Made by a program: the position numbers and the translations under genes. DNA of 64,000 bases from Dermacentor variabilis (Eukaryota; Arthropoda; Arachnida; Ixodida; Ixodidae): assembly GCF_050947875.1 (NCBI RefSeq), contig NC_134568.1, positions 258,675,115 through 258,739,114 of the forward strand, written 5' to 3'. Position 1 is the first letter of the stretch, and the number at the start of each line of letters is the position of its first letter. Of this stretch, positions 10,500-23,041 are shown in pieces. Under the pieces are notes generated by a model. It was not told the origin of the DNA and did not search any database. It saw only the letters and a list, made by a program, of their open reading frames with translations.

Positions 10500-11605
10500 C
10501 ACCTGCAGTTTAGACAGGTACGGTTTGAGCAGCTCATCATTAGTCTGCGAGTCAGAAGCGTACGCGAACACAACTTTTGGTTTGCGACAGCCGACTGCTA
10601 TATGACCGGTTTCGTTGCAGTTAAAGCAAGTCACCGGCCTCCGTTCTTCGAACAAGCTTTTCTGTGAACGTTTCTCACGAATCTCTCTCTCTTGTTCCCC
10701 TAACGGCTGCTCGTGAACCTTCGGCTCCACTTCTTTCGCAGCATTTTTCACATTACTAGGCTTAGCTGTACCCTTCCAGCCTCTCTGTTCCACCGCACCA
10801 GCGATCGTAGCCTCCTCTTTTAATTCCTCTGCGTGAGGCATACTGATCCGCCAGCTCAGCTGCTGACTGCACCGACTCGAAACGATCCCTGTCTTGGATC
10901 CAAAGTTTCATTGCCTCCGGCACCTTCGCGTAAAACTGCTCCAAGGCGAACACTTCTAACGCCTTTTCAAAGCTGCCAAAAGCTTTGGCGCCCTTTAACC
11001 ACTCGGCCAAATTTACCTTTAACTCATAAGCAAACTCGGCAAAAGTAGCGCCCTGCCTTTTGTTCAGACTTCGAAATCTCTGCCTGAATGCCTCTGCTGA
11101 CAAACCGCTTCAATAGGCTCTCTTTCACCTGATCATAGTCGTCAGAATCATCCGCAGGCAACCTCGCAAGCACATCTGCTGCCTCGCAGGGCAACAAACT
11201 AAGCAAGCGCCGCGCCCAAGTGCTGCGAACAAATTTTGACTTTTCGCAGGTTCTCTCAAAATTTACGAGATAGAGGCCTATGTCTTGCCCAACCTTGAAG
11301 GGCTGCATAAGTTTAGATAGATCATAAAGGTCATGTCTACCTGCTCCCACTGATTCCGGAACCACACTTGTCTTTCTCAACTCGACTTCAAGTCGAAGTT
11401 TCTCTATCTGAAGCTCTGTTAGCTTCTGCTCGTCCGCCTTGCGCCTTAGGATCTCGTTCCACATTTCTGCGATTTCCTCTTTCGCAAGTTCCGCGCTCTC
11501 AATCGCTTCAATGATACTTGCTTTCGTCATTTGAAGCTGAACTTCAACGCCTAGCTCCTCGCATAGGGTTATGAGCTGAGTTCTAAGCAACCGTTTCAGA
11601 TCCAT
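10500..11605 (-). pseudogene. gag of element 2, frameshifted
   Basis: The ATG at 11605 gives MDLKRLLRTQ, resembling the element-1 Gag start. The shared block LVNFERTCEK is followed by RRLLSLLPCEAADV. The frame shifts near 11103, resumes with SAEAFRQRFRSLNKRQ, shifts again near 10850, and then reaches the zinc knuckle CFNCNETGHIAVGC (about 10628-10587). A third shift near 10497 separates it from the protease. Gag would coat the RNA in cytoplasmic particles; this copy cannot make it whole. Confidence 0.88.
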
Positions 11606-11832
11606 CGCGGAACACTGGTGTGACAATGCCTCGACCTCTACCCAGAAGTACCAAAACACACGCTTCTGCGGCAGGTCCCTACCAGCGACTAGGATTACAT
11701 CTCTATCCAGTCAGCCTGGTCACTTAAAAGAGCAAAGCCAACAATCACCAGCTCTAAGCTGTCCGTCACTGTGATCTTGGTGTGCTCTCGTCCGTCATAC
11801 TTCAGGCTCGATCCAACCGCTCGCCATCCAGT

Positions 11833-12510
11833 TGTTGCGTGTGCCGAGGTATGCGTGGCCGGCAGGAGGTCTGGACTCTACTTCACGCAGAGTCAGAGAC
11901 GAGGAGAGCTTTCTCGGCGAAGAATTCTTTATACAATATGTACAAGTTGGCGTGGTTATCAGGAGAGACCAACAGAGCAGTTGTAAACTGCTTAAATAAC
12001 ACTTCCAGTCCCCAGATTCCCCAGACAGTCCCTAAGGACGAACAAGGTCGAGAGAGAGAGGGTCCGAGCAGCCTCCGTGGTCCCAACGCCACTTTCAGTG
12101 GCCGGCGCCTCCGGGCACCGCGCTGCGTCGTCAGGCCAATCTGGCGGTCGGTCGGTATGGTGCTCCGGGCAAGTTCAATGGCCCGGCATAGGACAAAGGG
12201 AACAATCTGCAAGGCAAGGTGTCGAAACATAGTCCTTGGGTGGTCGGTAAAAGGCTTGCCCCTGGGCGCCGCCGCACAAAGGAGGGGGGGAGGGTGCATT
12301 CCTGTCCGCACGAGGAGGGGCCGAATAGCAGTCGGTGAGCCGGCGGCCGCTTCCGTCGTTGACGCCGTGCAGCCGCGAGGACACCCAAGCCGTGCACTTG
12401 GTCGTCGTGTGCCCGAAGCGGGCACCATGTGGGGATGAATGCTGCCTCCACGGTCGACACACCACAGCACTGGCCTCCCGTCAGGCAAATCCCAAGGCAC
12501 AAACATAACA
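11833..12510 (-). repeat. 5' LTR of element 2
   Basis: Same ends as the 6178-6856 copy. On the minus strand it contains ATATTGTATAAAG (about 11920-11940), a motif that also occurs in the unrelated solo LTR at 47473-47974. The outer flank begins CTGC, the target duplication. Confidence 0.92.
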
Positions 12511-13273
12511 CTGCATACACCATGTAAAGTTGTATCGGCACCGTAATCAACGCGATCCCAGGCTATCAGCCATTCGGAATACGTGTCATTAAACACGATA
12601 GAAAAGGACAGCAGCAGCTCGGCGAACATTCCGACACCTTTCTCCGCCACGTGTGGGGTAGACGACTGGACGTCAACAGGTCGTGTGCCGCGGTGAGCCC
12701 CGTGGAGACGTGCTCGCTGTGTGACAACGTTACGGCGGCGTCGAACCGAGTGGTGGACGCCGCCGTAACGTTGCTTAAAAAGGCCAAGGGCGAGAACCCT
12801 GCAGCTGCACTGCACGTCCAACGTAGAGGTCAGCCCCAAGGAGACATGCTCGCTGTGCGGTGACGTTACGGCGCGGAACCTAGGGATGAACGCCCTCGCC
12901 TTTGAGCTCGCGGAGAACTGACCTGGAGCCCTGCTTCTGCCCCTTACGTCCAACGTATACGGGCAGACACGGACCCGACGAACGCCGCTCGCGAGGCATC
13001 GTTGCTTTCCTCGAGATACCTCGTGGCTTTCGTGTCGTCACCGCTGCATCCAGGAGGTGGACGTGACATGCGCTGCTCGCGCCAGCACTACCGCGCACCA
13101 ACCGTCCTTCCCCGCCCGTATTCGTCCTACGTCATCGCCGCTGGTTTATCGCAGGCTCCGCTTGCTGAACATCTCCGAGAGCTTCGCGGTGCTCGTCTGG
13201 ATTTCCGAGGCGGGGACACTGACACCTCCCACGAGAAGATATTCATCGACGTTGCCAAGGATGGCCAGAATTT
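12511..13273. repeat. tandem-unit 1, core segment (matches 47304-48548)
   Basis: This continues the segment broken at 6177. It aligns with 37340-37960 and 47304-48548. The plus-strand translation of the family keeps short conserved words such as ETCSLC and HEKIFIDVAKDGQNFTADI (the latter split here by the LINE insertion at 13274). It is interrupted at GAATTT by the LINE and resumes at 18216. No gene is assigned. Confidence 0.85.
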
Positions 13274-13417
13274 ATAGAATAGAATAGAATAGCTTTATTT
13301 CCATCTACTTGATGGGGGAGGCTGCAAGTAAAAGCTGCTTCAGTAGAGGCAGCTTGACGAGGCCCGCAGCCCCTCCCTACAGAATATTCGGCAACAGCAT
13401 ACATGCAAACACATATG

Positions 13418-13836
<419 letters not shown>

Positions 13837-14081
13837 CAAGCATTCATATACCCGTATATGCATACACTCGTATGCATACCTACATAGATACATACACATA
13901 TACAGAAGCATATATACACACTTTATACACATACTAGCCGAGAGGATGTACACTTAACCAGAAATTTAAAAATCCTGCATATACAAGTCTCTCAGGTGTT
14001 GGGCCGTTATTTGGGTGATATGAACGCCTAGATTATTATATTTATTTAGAAGCATTGGCATTGTGTGTGACAGCTTTTCCC

Positions 14082-16820
14082 TTATATAATTTGTTCTGGG
14101 TGTGACCACCCGCCATATCTCTTTATGACGGGTAACATAAAATTAAGTTCAAGGTTACAAAGTTCTCGTAGAAAGGAGCAGTTCTGTTTGACTTCCCGCC
14201 TAAATGCAGTTGTTAATTTGTACTGGTATAACTTTAACACAGAAATTATGTTGGCTTCCTGAAATAAGTTTATAGTATGCGAGTTGTAGGGGTCATTAAA
14301 GAGCAGCCGAACAAACTTCTTTTGCAAGACAAGTAGTTTATGCAAATTAACAAAAGTAGTTGTACCCCATACCAATAAGCAATAATAGAGGTACGAATAA
14401 AAAAGCGAGTTATAAATTAGAAGTTTAAGTTTAAACGGCAATAGTGATTTACATTTCCACGTCATGCCAATGACCCTAGACAATTGGATTGTGACTGCGT
14501 CAATGTGTTCGTCCCAAAGCATATTACTGGAAAACGTTACGCCGAGAGTTCTCATACTAGTAACCATTTATATCGTTGTTTCCCCGTACATAATGTTAAT
14601 ATTTGAATTCACTGGCTTATTTTAGGCCTAAAGAGCACAGCTTTGGTTTTGTTTGTATTTATTTCTAATTGGTTCATTACTGTCCCTCAGCTTAGAGAAC
14701 ATGAGGGTCGTTTCATACTCTATATCTGTACAGTTTGTTCCTGAAACAAATATACTGGCATCATCAGCATACAGGAAATATTTCGCGTTTAGGTAAATAT
14801 TCGTTACATCATTGATATAGGCGTTAAAAAGAAGGGGCCCCAAAACACTTCCCTGCGGAACTCCTTTTGAAATAGGCTTCATACTTGAACAATGCATATC
14901 TATCTGAACAAATTGCTGTCTGCTTGCTAGGTAAGATTTAATTAGTTCTAAAGAATGACCTCGAATGCCATAGCTATGAAGTTTTTCAATCAATGTTAAA
15001 TGGTGAATATTATCGAATGCTTTGCTAAAGTCCCCATAGACGCAAAGCACAAGTCTTCTTTCTTCGAACTGGGATAAGATGAATTCCTTTTGTTCCAACA
15101 GTGCATATTCGGTGGACTTAAGCTTTCTGAAGCCGAATTGGGCCGGTGATATTATATTGTTCTTCTCGAAAAAATTATTAAATTGGCGTTGTAAGATTTT
15201 TTCAAGGCCCTTAGAAAAAATAGGCAATATGGATATAGGCCTATAATTTTGGATATCATTTCTGTCTCCCTTTTTAAATAAAACACTCGCTTTAGCGATT
15301 TGCATTCTTTTCGGAAAAGTTGCACTGGACAAACATAAATTAATAATATATGTAAGGTATGGTGTGACAATATCTAACACGTACTTTATCGGTCTAATTT
15401 GCATGCCTTCAAAATCACACGAGGAACTATTTCGCAGTGACGTGAAAGCAGAGAAAACCTCATGTTCAGAGACAGGCTCAAGAAATAATGAGAAGAGGCT
15501 AGCAACAGGCTTCAACTTAAACAATGTCCTAGATGAACTGTTTTGATTGTTGCTAACAAAGTAATCATTAAACATAGTGGCGAGAGGGATGCCAGATATC
15601 TCATTGCCATTTATGTTCAGTTTTTCTATACGAGAATGCGATTTATTACGATTAAGGACAGTATTTAACCTTTTCCGTAAGAAGTCTGGTTTTGGTGCAG
15701 AGCACTCAAATTCAGACTGAATGTGTCGCATTCTACTTAGTTTTATTTCTTTATTCAGTTTATTTCGATAAGTTTTGAATTGTTTCAGTGTATTTGGGTC
15801 CTTATTTTGAATAAATTTATGATACAATTCGTTTTTGCGATGTATTTTTGCAAGCAGTTCAGGCGTTATCCAAGGTTTACGAATTTTTTTGCCTAAGGTA
15901 ACTCTTTTTTCGGGAAAATGGTAATTGTATACACAAGAAATTATATCTATGAACTTTGTATATGCCTCTTCAGCGTTCGCGATTTGACCGATAACTTCCA
16001 GGTCACAGGTTAACATCTGGGTTCTAAAAGCCTCAAGGTTGGCTGCTGTAATTGGCTGATAAGTGAAGCATCTCACATCCCTCTTGTCTCGAAAACTATG
16101 TTTAGGTATCATGAGAAATATTGGAAGGTGGTCGCTTATGTCGTATGATAGCACACCGGCGGTTATGCTTTCGTTTTGCATATTTGTTATAAATAAGTCG
16201 AGTAGAGTTTCACTGCTGTCTGTAATTCGGGTTGGCGAAGCAATCAGATTTTCAAAACCATTTGACGTTATTATAGTGATCATTTCTTTCTGGTATTTGG
16301 AATTTACAGACAGATCTATGTTAAAATCACCACCAGATATCAAGAACAAGTTATTCTCGGAAACAAAAAGCAGGAACTGCTCATAGATACAAAAAAAAAA
16401 TCTAGGAAGGCTGCCATTTGGGGGCCTATAACAAACAGAGAACACGTATTTGCCAGCACGTGCCGTAAGTATTTCGAAGTCGTCACATACACTGCAGAAC
16501 GATGGGAGCAATTCACAATTCATTGCATCTTTCAATAGCAACATAACACCGCCCCCTCGGCGATTTGGACGATTTAAAAAATAACAGTGATAAGGAGCCA
16601 AGCTAAGTTCGTCGCGGTCATCTTTGAACCGCGTCTCCGTGACCATGACGGCGTCGAATAAAAAGGAAAAACCGGAGATGAAATCCACAGTATCTGTTAG
16701 TTTAGTGCAGAGCGAGCGCGCATTCAAGTGAAGGCATTTCAAGGAATTCTTATGTTCGGCTATACCAGCTGCATCTAATTCGTGCGGAAGAAAATATCTA
16801 TGTTGTGTCATACTGGACAT
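14082..16820 (-). pseudogene. LINE ORF2: AP endonuclease plus reverse transcriptase, frameshifted near the 3' end
   Basis: The ATG at 16820 opens 730 codons. Endonuclease blocks are LNARSL, VTETRF, GDFNID and SDHLPI. RT blocks are NYRPISILPIF, AQFGFRKLKST, GDFSKAFDNIHH, GVPQGSVLGPLLF and FLYADDASIF (YADD near 14773-14762). The frame breaks near 14690 and again near 14625, and the C-terminal domain continues at 14567-14082 (TLGVTFSSNMLWDEHI through LLVWGTTTFVNLHKLLVLQK). A full ORF2 would perform target-primed reverse transcription. The breaks lie after the catalytic core, so this copy is probably recently dead. Confidence 0.9.
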
Positions 16821-16854
16821 TTAATAAAACAATGTGCAATCATGAAAGTACCAA

Positions 16855-17772
16855 CTAAGCGGGAAGGTCGTGTGCATTTCGTATCACAAGTGCTCGGTCG
16901 CCATCCGCCCGCCTCAGAAACACCCTGCCATTTCGGTGCCACGCGTAACGGTACCCTTTCTCTTTGGCCCATTCTTTCACCATACCAAGTAAGTGCCTGT
17001 TGTGACTGGTCAAGTTTTCTAGTACGAAGACACTGGAGTTACTTTCCTTCAATTTATGTCTGTTCACAAACCACTGATCTCGGGCCATTTGCCTTGTGAA
17101 CCTAACGATAACACCGGGGATCTTGCCAGGCCTTGCTGGAAGGCGATGTATAGCACTAACGTCTAGTTCCGTGAGTTCAGGAACCTCCATCATGTCAGCA
17201 ACACTGTTCACTTTGTTTAGAAGATTTTCTCGCTCAGAGACAGGGATTCCATGAAATTCTAAGTTTTGCCTTCGATTTCTCCATTCCAGTTCATGTAGCT
17301 CCAGTTGTACTTGAACAGTCTCACCAGCTGTGTCTTTGGATTTTTGTTCTAGCATGTCAACTCTTTTCCGAATTTCCTTTGTTTCCCGCTCCTGTGTGGC
17401 CACCCGTTCAAGAACTTCGTCGTATTTCTCTGACATCATTTGAACTGATTCTTCAATTTTAGACACTGTTTCTTTAAGGGGCATAAGTTCGTCAAGCTTT
17501 CGGTTTATGCTAAGCAACAGTGATCTAATGTCCGTAACCTCATCGGCACTGGCTGCAACTTTTTGGCCTTCGTTCGCATTCTTCGAGGCCTTACAGGTGA
17601 GACACGACCACTTCTGCCTAGCAGACGCTGATTTGCTCTTGTACTGCTTTTCTGTGAGGCCAGAGCAATCTACCATGTGAAATCGGTGCTCGCAGTCTGC
17701 GCATACTATCACTGCCTCAGTAGGTTCAAACTCAGCCTCGCAGGAAAAGCAACAAATTTTTTTAGTTGTCAT
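16855..17772 (-). CDS. LINE ORF1 protein: PHD-type zinc finger, coiled coil, nucleic-acid-binding C-terminus
   Basis: 305 codons from an ATG at 17772, uninterrupted. Residues about 8-61 form a C4HC3 PHD-like finger (CCFSC, CADCEHRFH, CSG, CLTC). Residues about 85-160 are strongly heptad-like (EESVQMMSEKYDEVLERV and following), predicting a trimerising or dimerising coiled coil. The C-terminal 130 residues (HRLPARPGKIPGVIVRF, FVLENLT, HNRHLLGMVKEWAKEKGY) resemble the RNA-binding portion of ORF1 proteins. ORF1 products are RNA chaperones of the LINE particle. The PHD finger could direct chromatin contact, which is inference. ORF2 starts 35 bp downstream. Confidence 0.85.
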   Translation of the reverse strand: MTTKKICCFSCEAEFEPTEAVIVCADCEHRFHMVDCSGLTEKQYKSKSASARQKWSCLTCKASKNANEGQKVAASADEVTDIRSLLLSINRKLDELMPLKETVSKIEESVQMMSEKYDEVLERVATQERETKEIRKRVDMLEQKSKDTAGETVQVQLELHELEWRNRRQNLEFHGIPVSERENLLNKVNSVADMMEVPELTELDVSAIHRLPARPGKIPGVIVRFTRQMARDQWFVNRHKLKESNSSVFVLENLTSHNRHLLGMVKEWAKEKGYRYAWHRNGRVFLRRADGDRALVIRNAHDLPA

Positions 17773-17940
17773 TGCTACGTATGCAACTTAATACGCTTCT
17801 ACAAAAAATAAAACAAGAAAGAAGGGCATAGAGGCAGACATGTAACACATAAGCACTGGTAATAGTCTAATGGCAGCGGCAGCAATAGTATATACTCAGA
17901 AGGCAGCCGTACAGAAAGGTACCAACCTGCAAAAAGCAGA

Positions 17941-18215
17941 GCACATGCTTAGATTCGGTGTTTCCCTGCCGCTGCTGCTGCCGCCGAATGCCGCTACGCC
18001 AGGATGAGCCGCCTTTATACTCGAGATGCTGGTGACGAGCGCCACAGATGCGTGCAGGCAGTCCAAATTTTAGCTTCTTGTGCGCAGGCCAGGGCGGTTC
18101 GGAAGCTCTTCTGCATGCGCTTCGATGTGACGATGGGCCAAGGTCGATGTTCCCGACTGCAAAAAGCAGAGCACAGGCTTAGATTCGGTGTTTCCCTGCC
18201 GCTGCTGCTGCCGCC
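17941..18215 (-). repeat. 230-bp tandem duplication in the LINE 5' region
   Basis: The block around AGATTCGGTGTTTCCCTGCC occurs at 17951 and again at 18181, both followed by GCTGCTGCTGCCGCCGAAT. The element therefore starts with about two monomers. Tandem 5' monomers are known in some LINEs, where they carry promoter activity. That role is inference here. Confidence 0.7.
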
Positions 18216-18531
18216 GAATTTCACTGCTGATATCGACATGCTTTCCAAGCGCAACCGGCACACGCTCGAAAGGGCTTCCATCTGCGAACACCCGCCGCAG
18301 AGGTGTGATGAGAGCATGGTTGGAAGCCTCGTCACCTGCGAGTTCCTGACGCCCAAGTCGCCCCACAATAACCTGTCGAATTCCGGACATTGTTGCGACC
18401 TCAACGCAGATGCGCACGATGACTGCTCTAAAGGAAGTCCTTGCCTAAACAGCGATCTTGCCGAGAGATATGTCTATCATCGCTAAAGCTGTTGAAACCG
18501 ATCGCACAGTGACGCAGCTCTTGCTGCCCCT
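18216..18531. repeat. tandem-unit 1 core, continued (matches 48827-49141)
   Basis: It resumes after the LINE with TTTCACTGCTGATATCG and aligns with 48827-49141 and 38060-38360. It ends at CCCT (18528-18531), the left copy of the solo-LTR target duplication. The plus strand keeps an open frame (IDMLSKRNRHT and onward) shared with unit 3. Confidence 0.85.
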
Positions 18532-19264
18532 TGTTGCGTTTCGCCTGCGACACGTGGTTTTGCCGGCGCGACGGCGGCGGGGCGGCGGACATTTTGGCCC
18601 GATCGTCGTCACCGCAACACTCATCGCCAGGTGTTTCCAGGCGCGTCTGCGGCGATGCGACCGCCTAGGGATTTCGTTCCAGTCATTGTGCCCGAAACAG
18701 GCGATGCCAAAGCAGGGACCATCTTCTCGTTACAGTCATTGTGTCCGACCGGCAGCGCCACGACCGTGTGCTGCGCAGCGCCACGACAGTATGCTGCGCA
18801 GCGCCACGACAGTGTGCTGCGCAGCGCCACGACCAGGTGCTACGAGATCGTGCGCAGCGCCACGACATGGTGCTACGGCATCGCTACGACAGTGTGCGTC
18901 ACCATTAGCCCATTGTACATTCACGTGCTCGTCTTTTGAGGGGTTCCTTCTTGCCCTCAACTGCGAGAGTATAAAAACAGCTGCCCCCGGACGCCAGAGG
19001 AGGGCTCCGATTTCTTCTGTTGAGTGAAGTGCTCTCCCGTCTCTCTACTTCGGTCAAACCTGACCACCAACTCTTTGCGATGTTAAAATAAACAAGTTGT
19101 TTCGTTGTTACCAGTCGACTCATGCTTTGCCGGGACCTTCGGATGCTTCCAGTTGTACCCCAGGCCGCCAGGCCAACGCTACCCTTGGGGCTTGCGACCC
19201 AGGTACAACCACGGGCGTCAGCGCCGAGTTCCCAACAGATCGTACCAGCAGTCCGATCCAAACA
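18532..19264 (+). mobile_element. solo LTR, element-1 family
   Basis: It starts TGTTGCGTTTCGCC and ends GATCCAAACA, flanked by CCCT (18528-18531 and 19265-19268). The empty site with a single CCCT is in unit 3 at about 49136-49150. It has a TATAAAAA box at 18970-18977 and AATAAA at 19087-19092. Between about 18766 and 18890 it carries tandem copies of a roughly 23-bp unit (GCTGCGCAGCGCCACGACAG) that are absent from the element-1 LTR. It arose by LTR-LTR recombination. Confidence 0.95.
18970..18977 (+). promoter_or_regulatory. TATA box in solo LTR
   Basis: TATAAAAA, about 110 bp upstream of the AATAAA signal within the LTR. The spacing is the same as in the element-1 LTR. Confidence 0.6.
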
Positions 19265-20235
<971 letters not shown>

Positions 20236-22053
20236 TTGTGTAATATAATCAATGGTTCGTCGAAAGTTCGTCTGGCCAGGCATGTAAATGAAGGGGATCA
20301 CCGTCACTTATGTAGCCAGCACGTGACGTAACGAACGTGCGTAAATGGCAGGCATAGTCCCTGGTGTCCGTTTCATCCTAGCTGGCGTCGATTAAATGAT
20401 TAGCGATTCTAGCAGCAGTCGGAATGACATGTTCTTTTCTTTGGCAACAACAGTGGCATTGTCTCTTGTGATTATGGTCCTGCGCATGTTCGGCAATAGC
20501 GTTTGTCGTGTGACTATTATTTCTTACGTCACGTTTATCATCAGGCGTCTGGAGAACTTCCCTGTTTCACCAATATATACATTATGGCAATCAACGCATG
20601 GTATCTTATACAGGACTCCTAGGAATGATTCAACAGGTAACCCGTCTTTCACATTTATTAGCTCGTTCCGGAGCTTGCTGGTCGGGATGTGGGCAATGCG
20701 GAAGTCGTATTTTGAAAATACGCGCGACAGTGTCTCGCTGATTCCTTGGACGTAAGGGATGGCTGCACGTGCACAGACTGTCGTGTTGTTCCCCAAGCTT
20801 GGCTGTAACATCCGCTTCTCGGTCCTGCATATGAAACGACTAGGGTAGCCGCTGCGTGTTAGCTCACGGTGGATCGTCCGTAATTCCTTTTTCAGTGCAT
20901 CGTCACCTGAGCAGACGCGTACGGCGCGTGTTATCAGGGAAGACACTACGAACATCTTGTGGCCGACAGGATGACAAGAATTAACCCTGTGGTAACGATC
21001 TGTGTGCGTAGGCTTCCTGTATATTCAGAAGGCGAGAGCGCCTCCATCCCGACGAACCAGTTCATCCAAGAAAGGCAGCAAGTTGTCCCTCTCGTGTTCA
21101 ACGGTGAACTGTATGCGCGCATTTTGGGCGTTCAGGCAGTCTATGAAGCGTTGGATGCCTGCTTCTTCAAAGTACAGAAGCAGTCATCCACGTAGCGATT
21201 AAAAACTTTAGGTGCCGGGTTGAATGTGGCCAGCACCTTCCCTTCCAAAGCTTCCATTACTAGATTGGCCGTGGTGACCGATATGGACGTGCCCATCGCC
21301 GTGCCATGCGTTTGCTGATGAAGGCTGCTACCATAAGAAAAATACGTGTTGCTTAGACAAAACCGCAGCAGCTCGCTAAGTTCGGGGACGTTGAAGGGCG
21401 TGTGATCAGGAAGACCACTGTCTGCTTCTAGGGCTTCTTTGCACGTGGCTACTGCCAAATCCACTGGGACACTAGTGAAAAGCGGTGTGACGTCGAACGA
21501 GACCATGGCGTCATCTTCACTCAACGTGACGTCCTTTATATTTGATGCAAATGCGGATGAGGTTTCGACATGCGTAGAGGTCTTACCGGCAAGGGGGCTT
21601 AACACCTGGTGAAGGTAGCCCTATAGTCGGTAGAGCGGTGATCTGCTGAAGTCGACGATAGGACGAAGTGGGACGTCAGGCTTGTGGACCTTTGGCAGGC
21701 CGTGGATTGCAGGGGCTGATCCGTTCGTGCAGAGAAAACGGTGATAGAGACCCATGTGGTGCGGAGGGACCAACTTGAACAGCCTGGTCAGCAATTTCTG
21801 GAGTTTGGTATGTAGTCTGCTTGTAGGGTCATAAGCTAGAGGAGCGTACGTATGATTGTCTTCGAGAAGGCCAACTTTTTTTTGTGGTAGTCGCTCTTAT
21901 GTAGCAGGACCGTAGCGTTGCCTTTGTCGGGGGGTAGAATGGCGATGCTACTGTTCTTCCTGTCCAACTCAGGGAACAAGGAACCCGTACGCGGTTCCGA
22001 AACGTCGGATTATACATCAGACTTGGTCAGTGACCGTGATCCCCTTCATCTTC
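20236..22053 (-). mobile_element. Penelope-like element 1
   Basis: It is inserted in tandem-unit sequence with a 7-bp duplication ACCCACC (20229-20235 and 22054-22060). The uninterrupted site is at about 50060 in unit 3. The minus strand encodes Penelope-type RT followed by a GIY-YIG endonuclease. The two ends carry inverted copies of a roughly 20-bp word (near 20287-20305 and 22030-22050, core GAAGGGGATCAC), recalling the inverted terminal segments of this class. It is 5' truncated relative to a full-length element and is frameshifted. Confidence 0.88.
20524..22017 (-). pseudogene. Penelope-like RT and GIY-YIG endonuclease, broken
   Basis: Reading 22017 to 21605 in shifting frames gives HGLPKVHKPDVPLRPIVDF, a Penelope RT hallmark. 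21605-21141 gives SFDVTPLFTSVPVD, GTAMGTSISV and FNRYVDDCFC (catalytic YVDD). 20955-20524 gives the linker and then VLYKIPCVDCHNVYIGETGK, the GIY-YIG core with its Tyr and Gly residues, after which the frame ends early. Intact enzymes would nick target DNA and prime reverse transcription. At least three breaks make this copy inactive. Confidence 0.88.
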
Positions 22054-23041
22054 ACCCACCATGTGGCGTTGGCCAAGAATAGGGTGAGGCAGGGGTGAAG
22101 TAAGGAAGTCATTGTAGGAGTTTATATAGAAGACCTTTTGAGAAATTTTGAATGGCTAAAAAGAACGAAGTCAGATAAAAATGTACCCCTTCAACCTCTT
22201 TCACGCCAACTTGGCTCACTGGATATGTGCCACTCATATGTGCCGCCATTCAATCACACACACAAAAAAAAACAAATTCAAAATTTGTGCGGTGCTGGGT
22301 GAAACGTAACCTGCTTCATATGTATTGAAACACACGCCACAAACAGACTCTGAGACGGCTGCGCTAGATGGGGCAGCGTGTCCAGAGGGATGCGCAAGAG
22401 AGGCACCCGGTTACATACACACATCACGCATGACGCATTTCAGAGTTGGGAATACTCTGTGTCGCTACAATTGATTTATGTTAACTGTATTAAACTCGAC
22501 ATTCTTCGTGAGATGGGCTATGCCGGATTTTATTTCCGTGCAATTTGTCTCCATGTCCAACCATTTCTTTTTTTTTTTTTTTGCGGGCGAGCCTACCTCA
22601 CCGTTTTCGCAAGCCGATCCCGGGGATGTCGAGTCCAAAATTTTGTGCCACAGGTGCGACTGGGTACGTTCACTCGATTACAGCACTAGATTACTGCACT
22701 GGGATCTTAGGCGGGAGCCAGTCAACCTTTTCTTTTTTTTAAATTTCTTTTTTCTCTGCCTTTCTTTATGATGAAGCAATCAAAGTATATCATTATGAAG
22801 CTGCTGCTAAGCCCATGACCCCATTCATCAAAGCATATGCAAATAATTACAAGTTGAAAATTAAATCTAGCATTAAATGAAAAAAAATATTCAAAACTGA
22901 AGGTCCAAAGCACATCAACTTTTTAATGTTACCATTTACCCCATATGGCGAAAGACCTGTCTCGTCTGCCTATTAGAAGACTGTGCCGGTGCCTCTGTTA
23001 CGCGACAATGAAGATGCGAACGTCTATGCCTGCACGTGAGA
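22054..23041. repeat. tandem-unit 1 segment (matches 50053-52010 and 55060-55660)
   Basis: It holds the words TGACGCATTTCAGAG (about 22434), TTAGGCGGGAGCCAGTCAA (about 22708) and CGACAATGAAGATGCGAACG (about 23003), all found in order in units 2, 3 and 3'. It ends at ACGTGAGA (23034-23041), the left copy of the hAT-type target duplication. No coding sequence is assigned. Confidence 0.82.

Larger units (their letters stand above)
6178..12510 (-). mobile_element. Ty3/Gypsy-type LTR retrotransposon, element 2 (complete, decayed)
   Basis: Two LTRs (6178-6856 and 11833-12510) start TG and end CA and differ by a few percent by eye. They are flanked by a 4-bp duplication CTGC (6174-6177 and 12511-12514). 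The unoccupied site survives in tandem unit 3 near 47297-47310. The internal region carries Gag and then PR-IN-RT-RH on the minus strand with at least five frameshifts, so it is not autonomous. No integrase follows RNase H; only about 290 bp separate the RNase H stop from the 3' LTR. Confidence 0.95.

Noticed and set aside
1..12510. A nested copy of a Copia element explaining the IN-before-RT order
   Set aside because: Element 1 is one continuous frame through all domains, and element 2 repeats the same order between its own LTRs. The RT and IN motifs are Ty3-like, so nesting is not needed.
11883..12953. Minus-strand open frame of 356 codons
   Set aside because: It spans the element-2 LTR and its junction with tandem-unit sequence; the LTR copy at 6228-6848 has a corresponding frame. 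It is LTR sequence and shows no protein domain.
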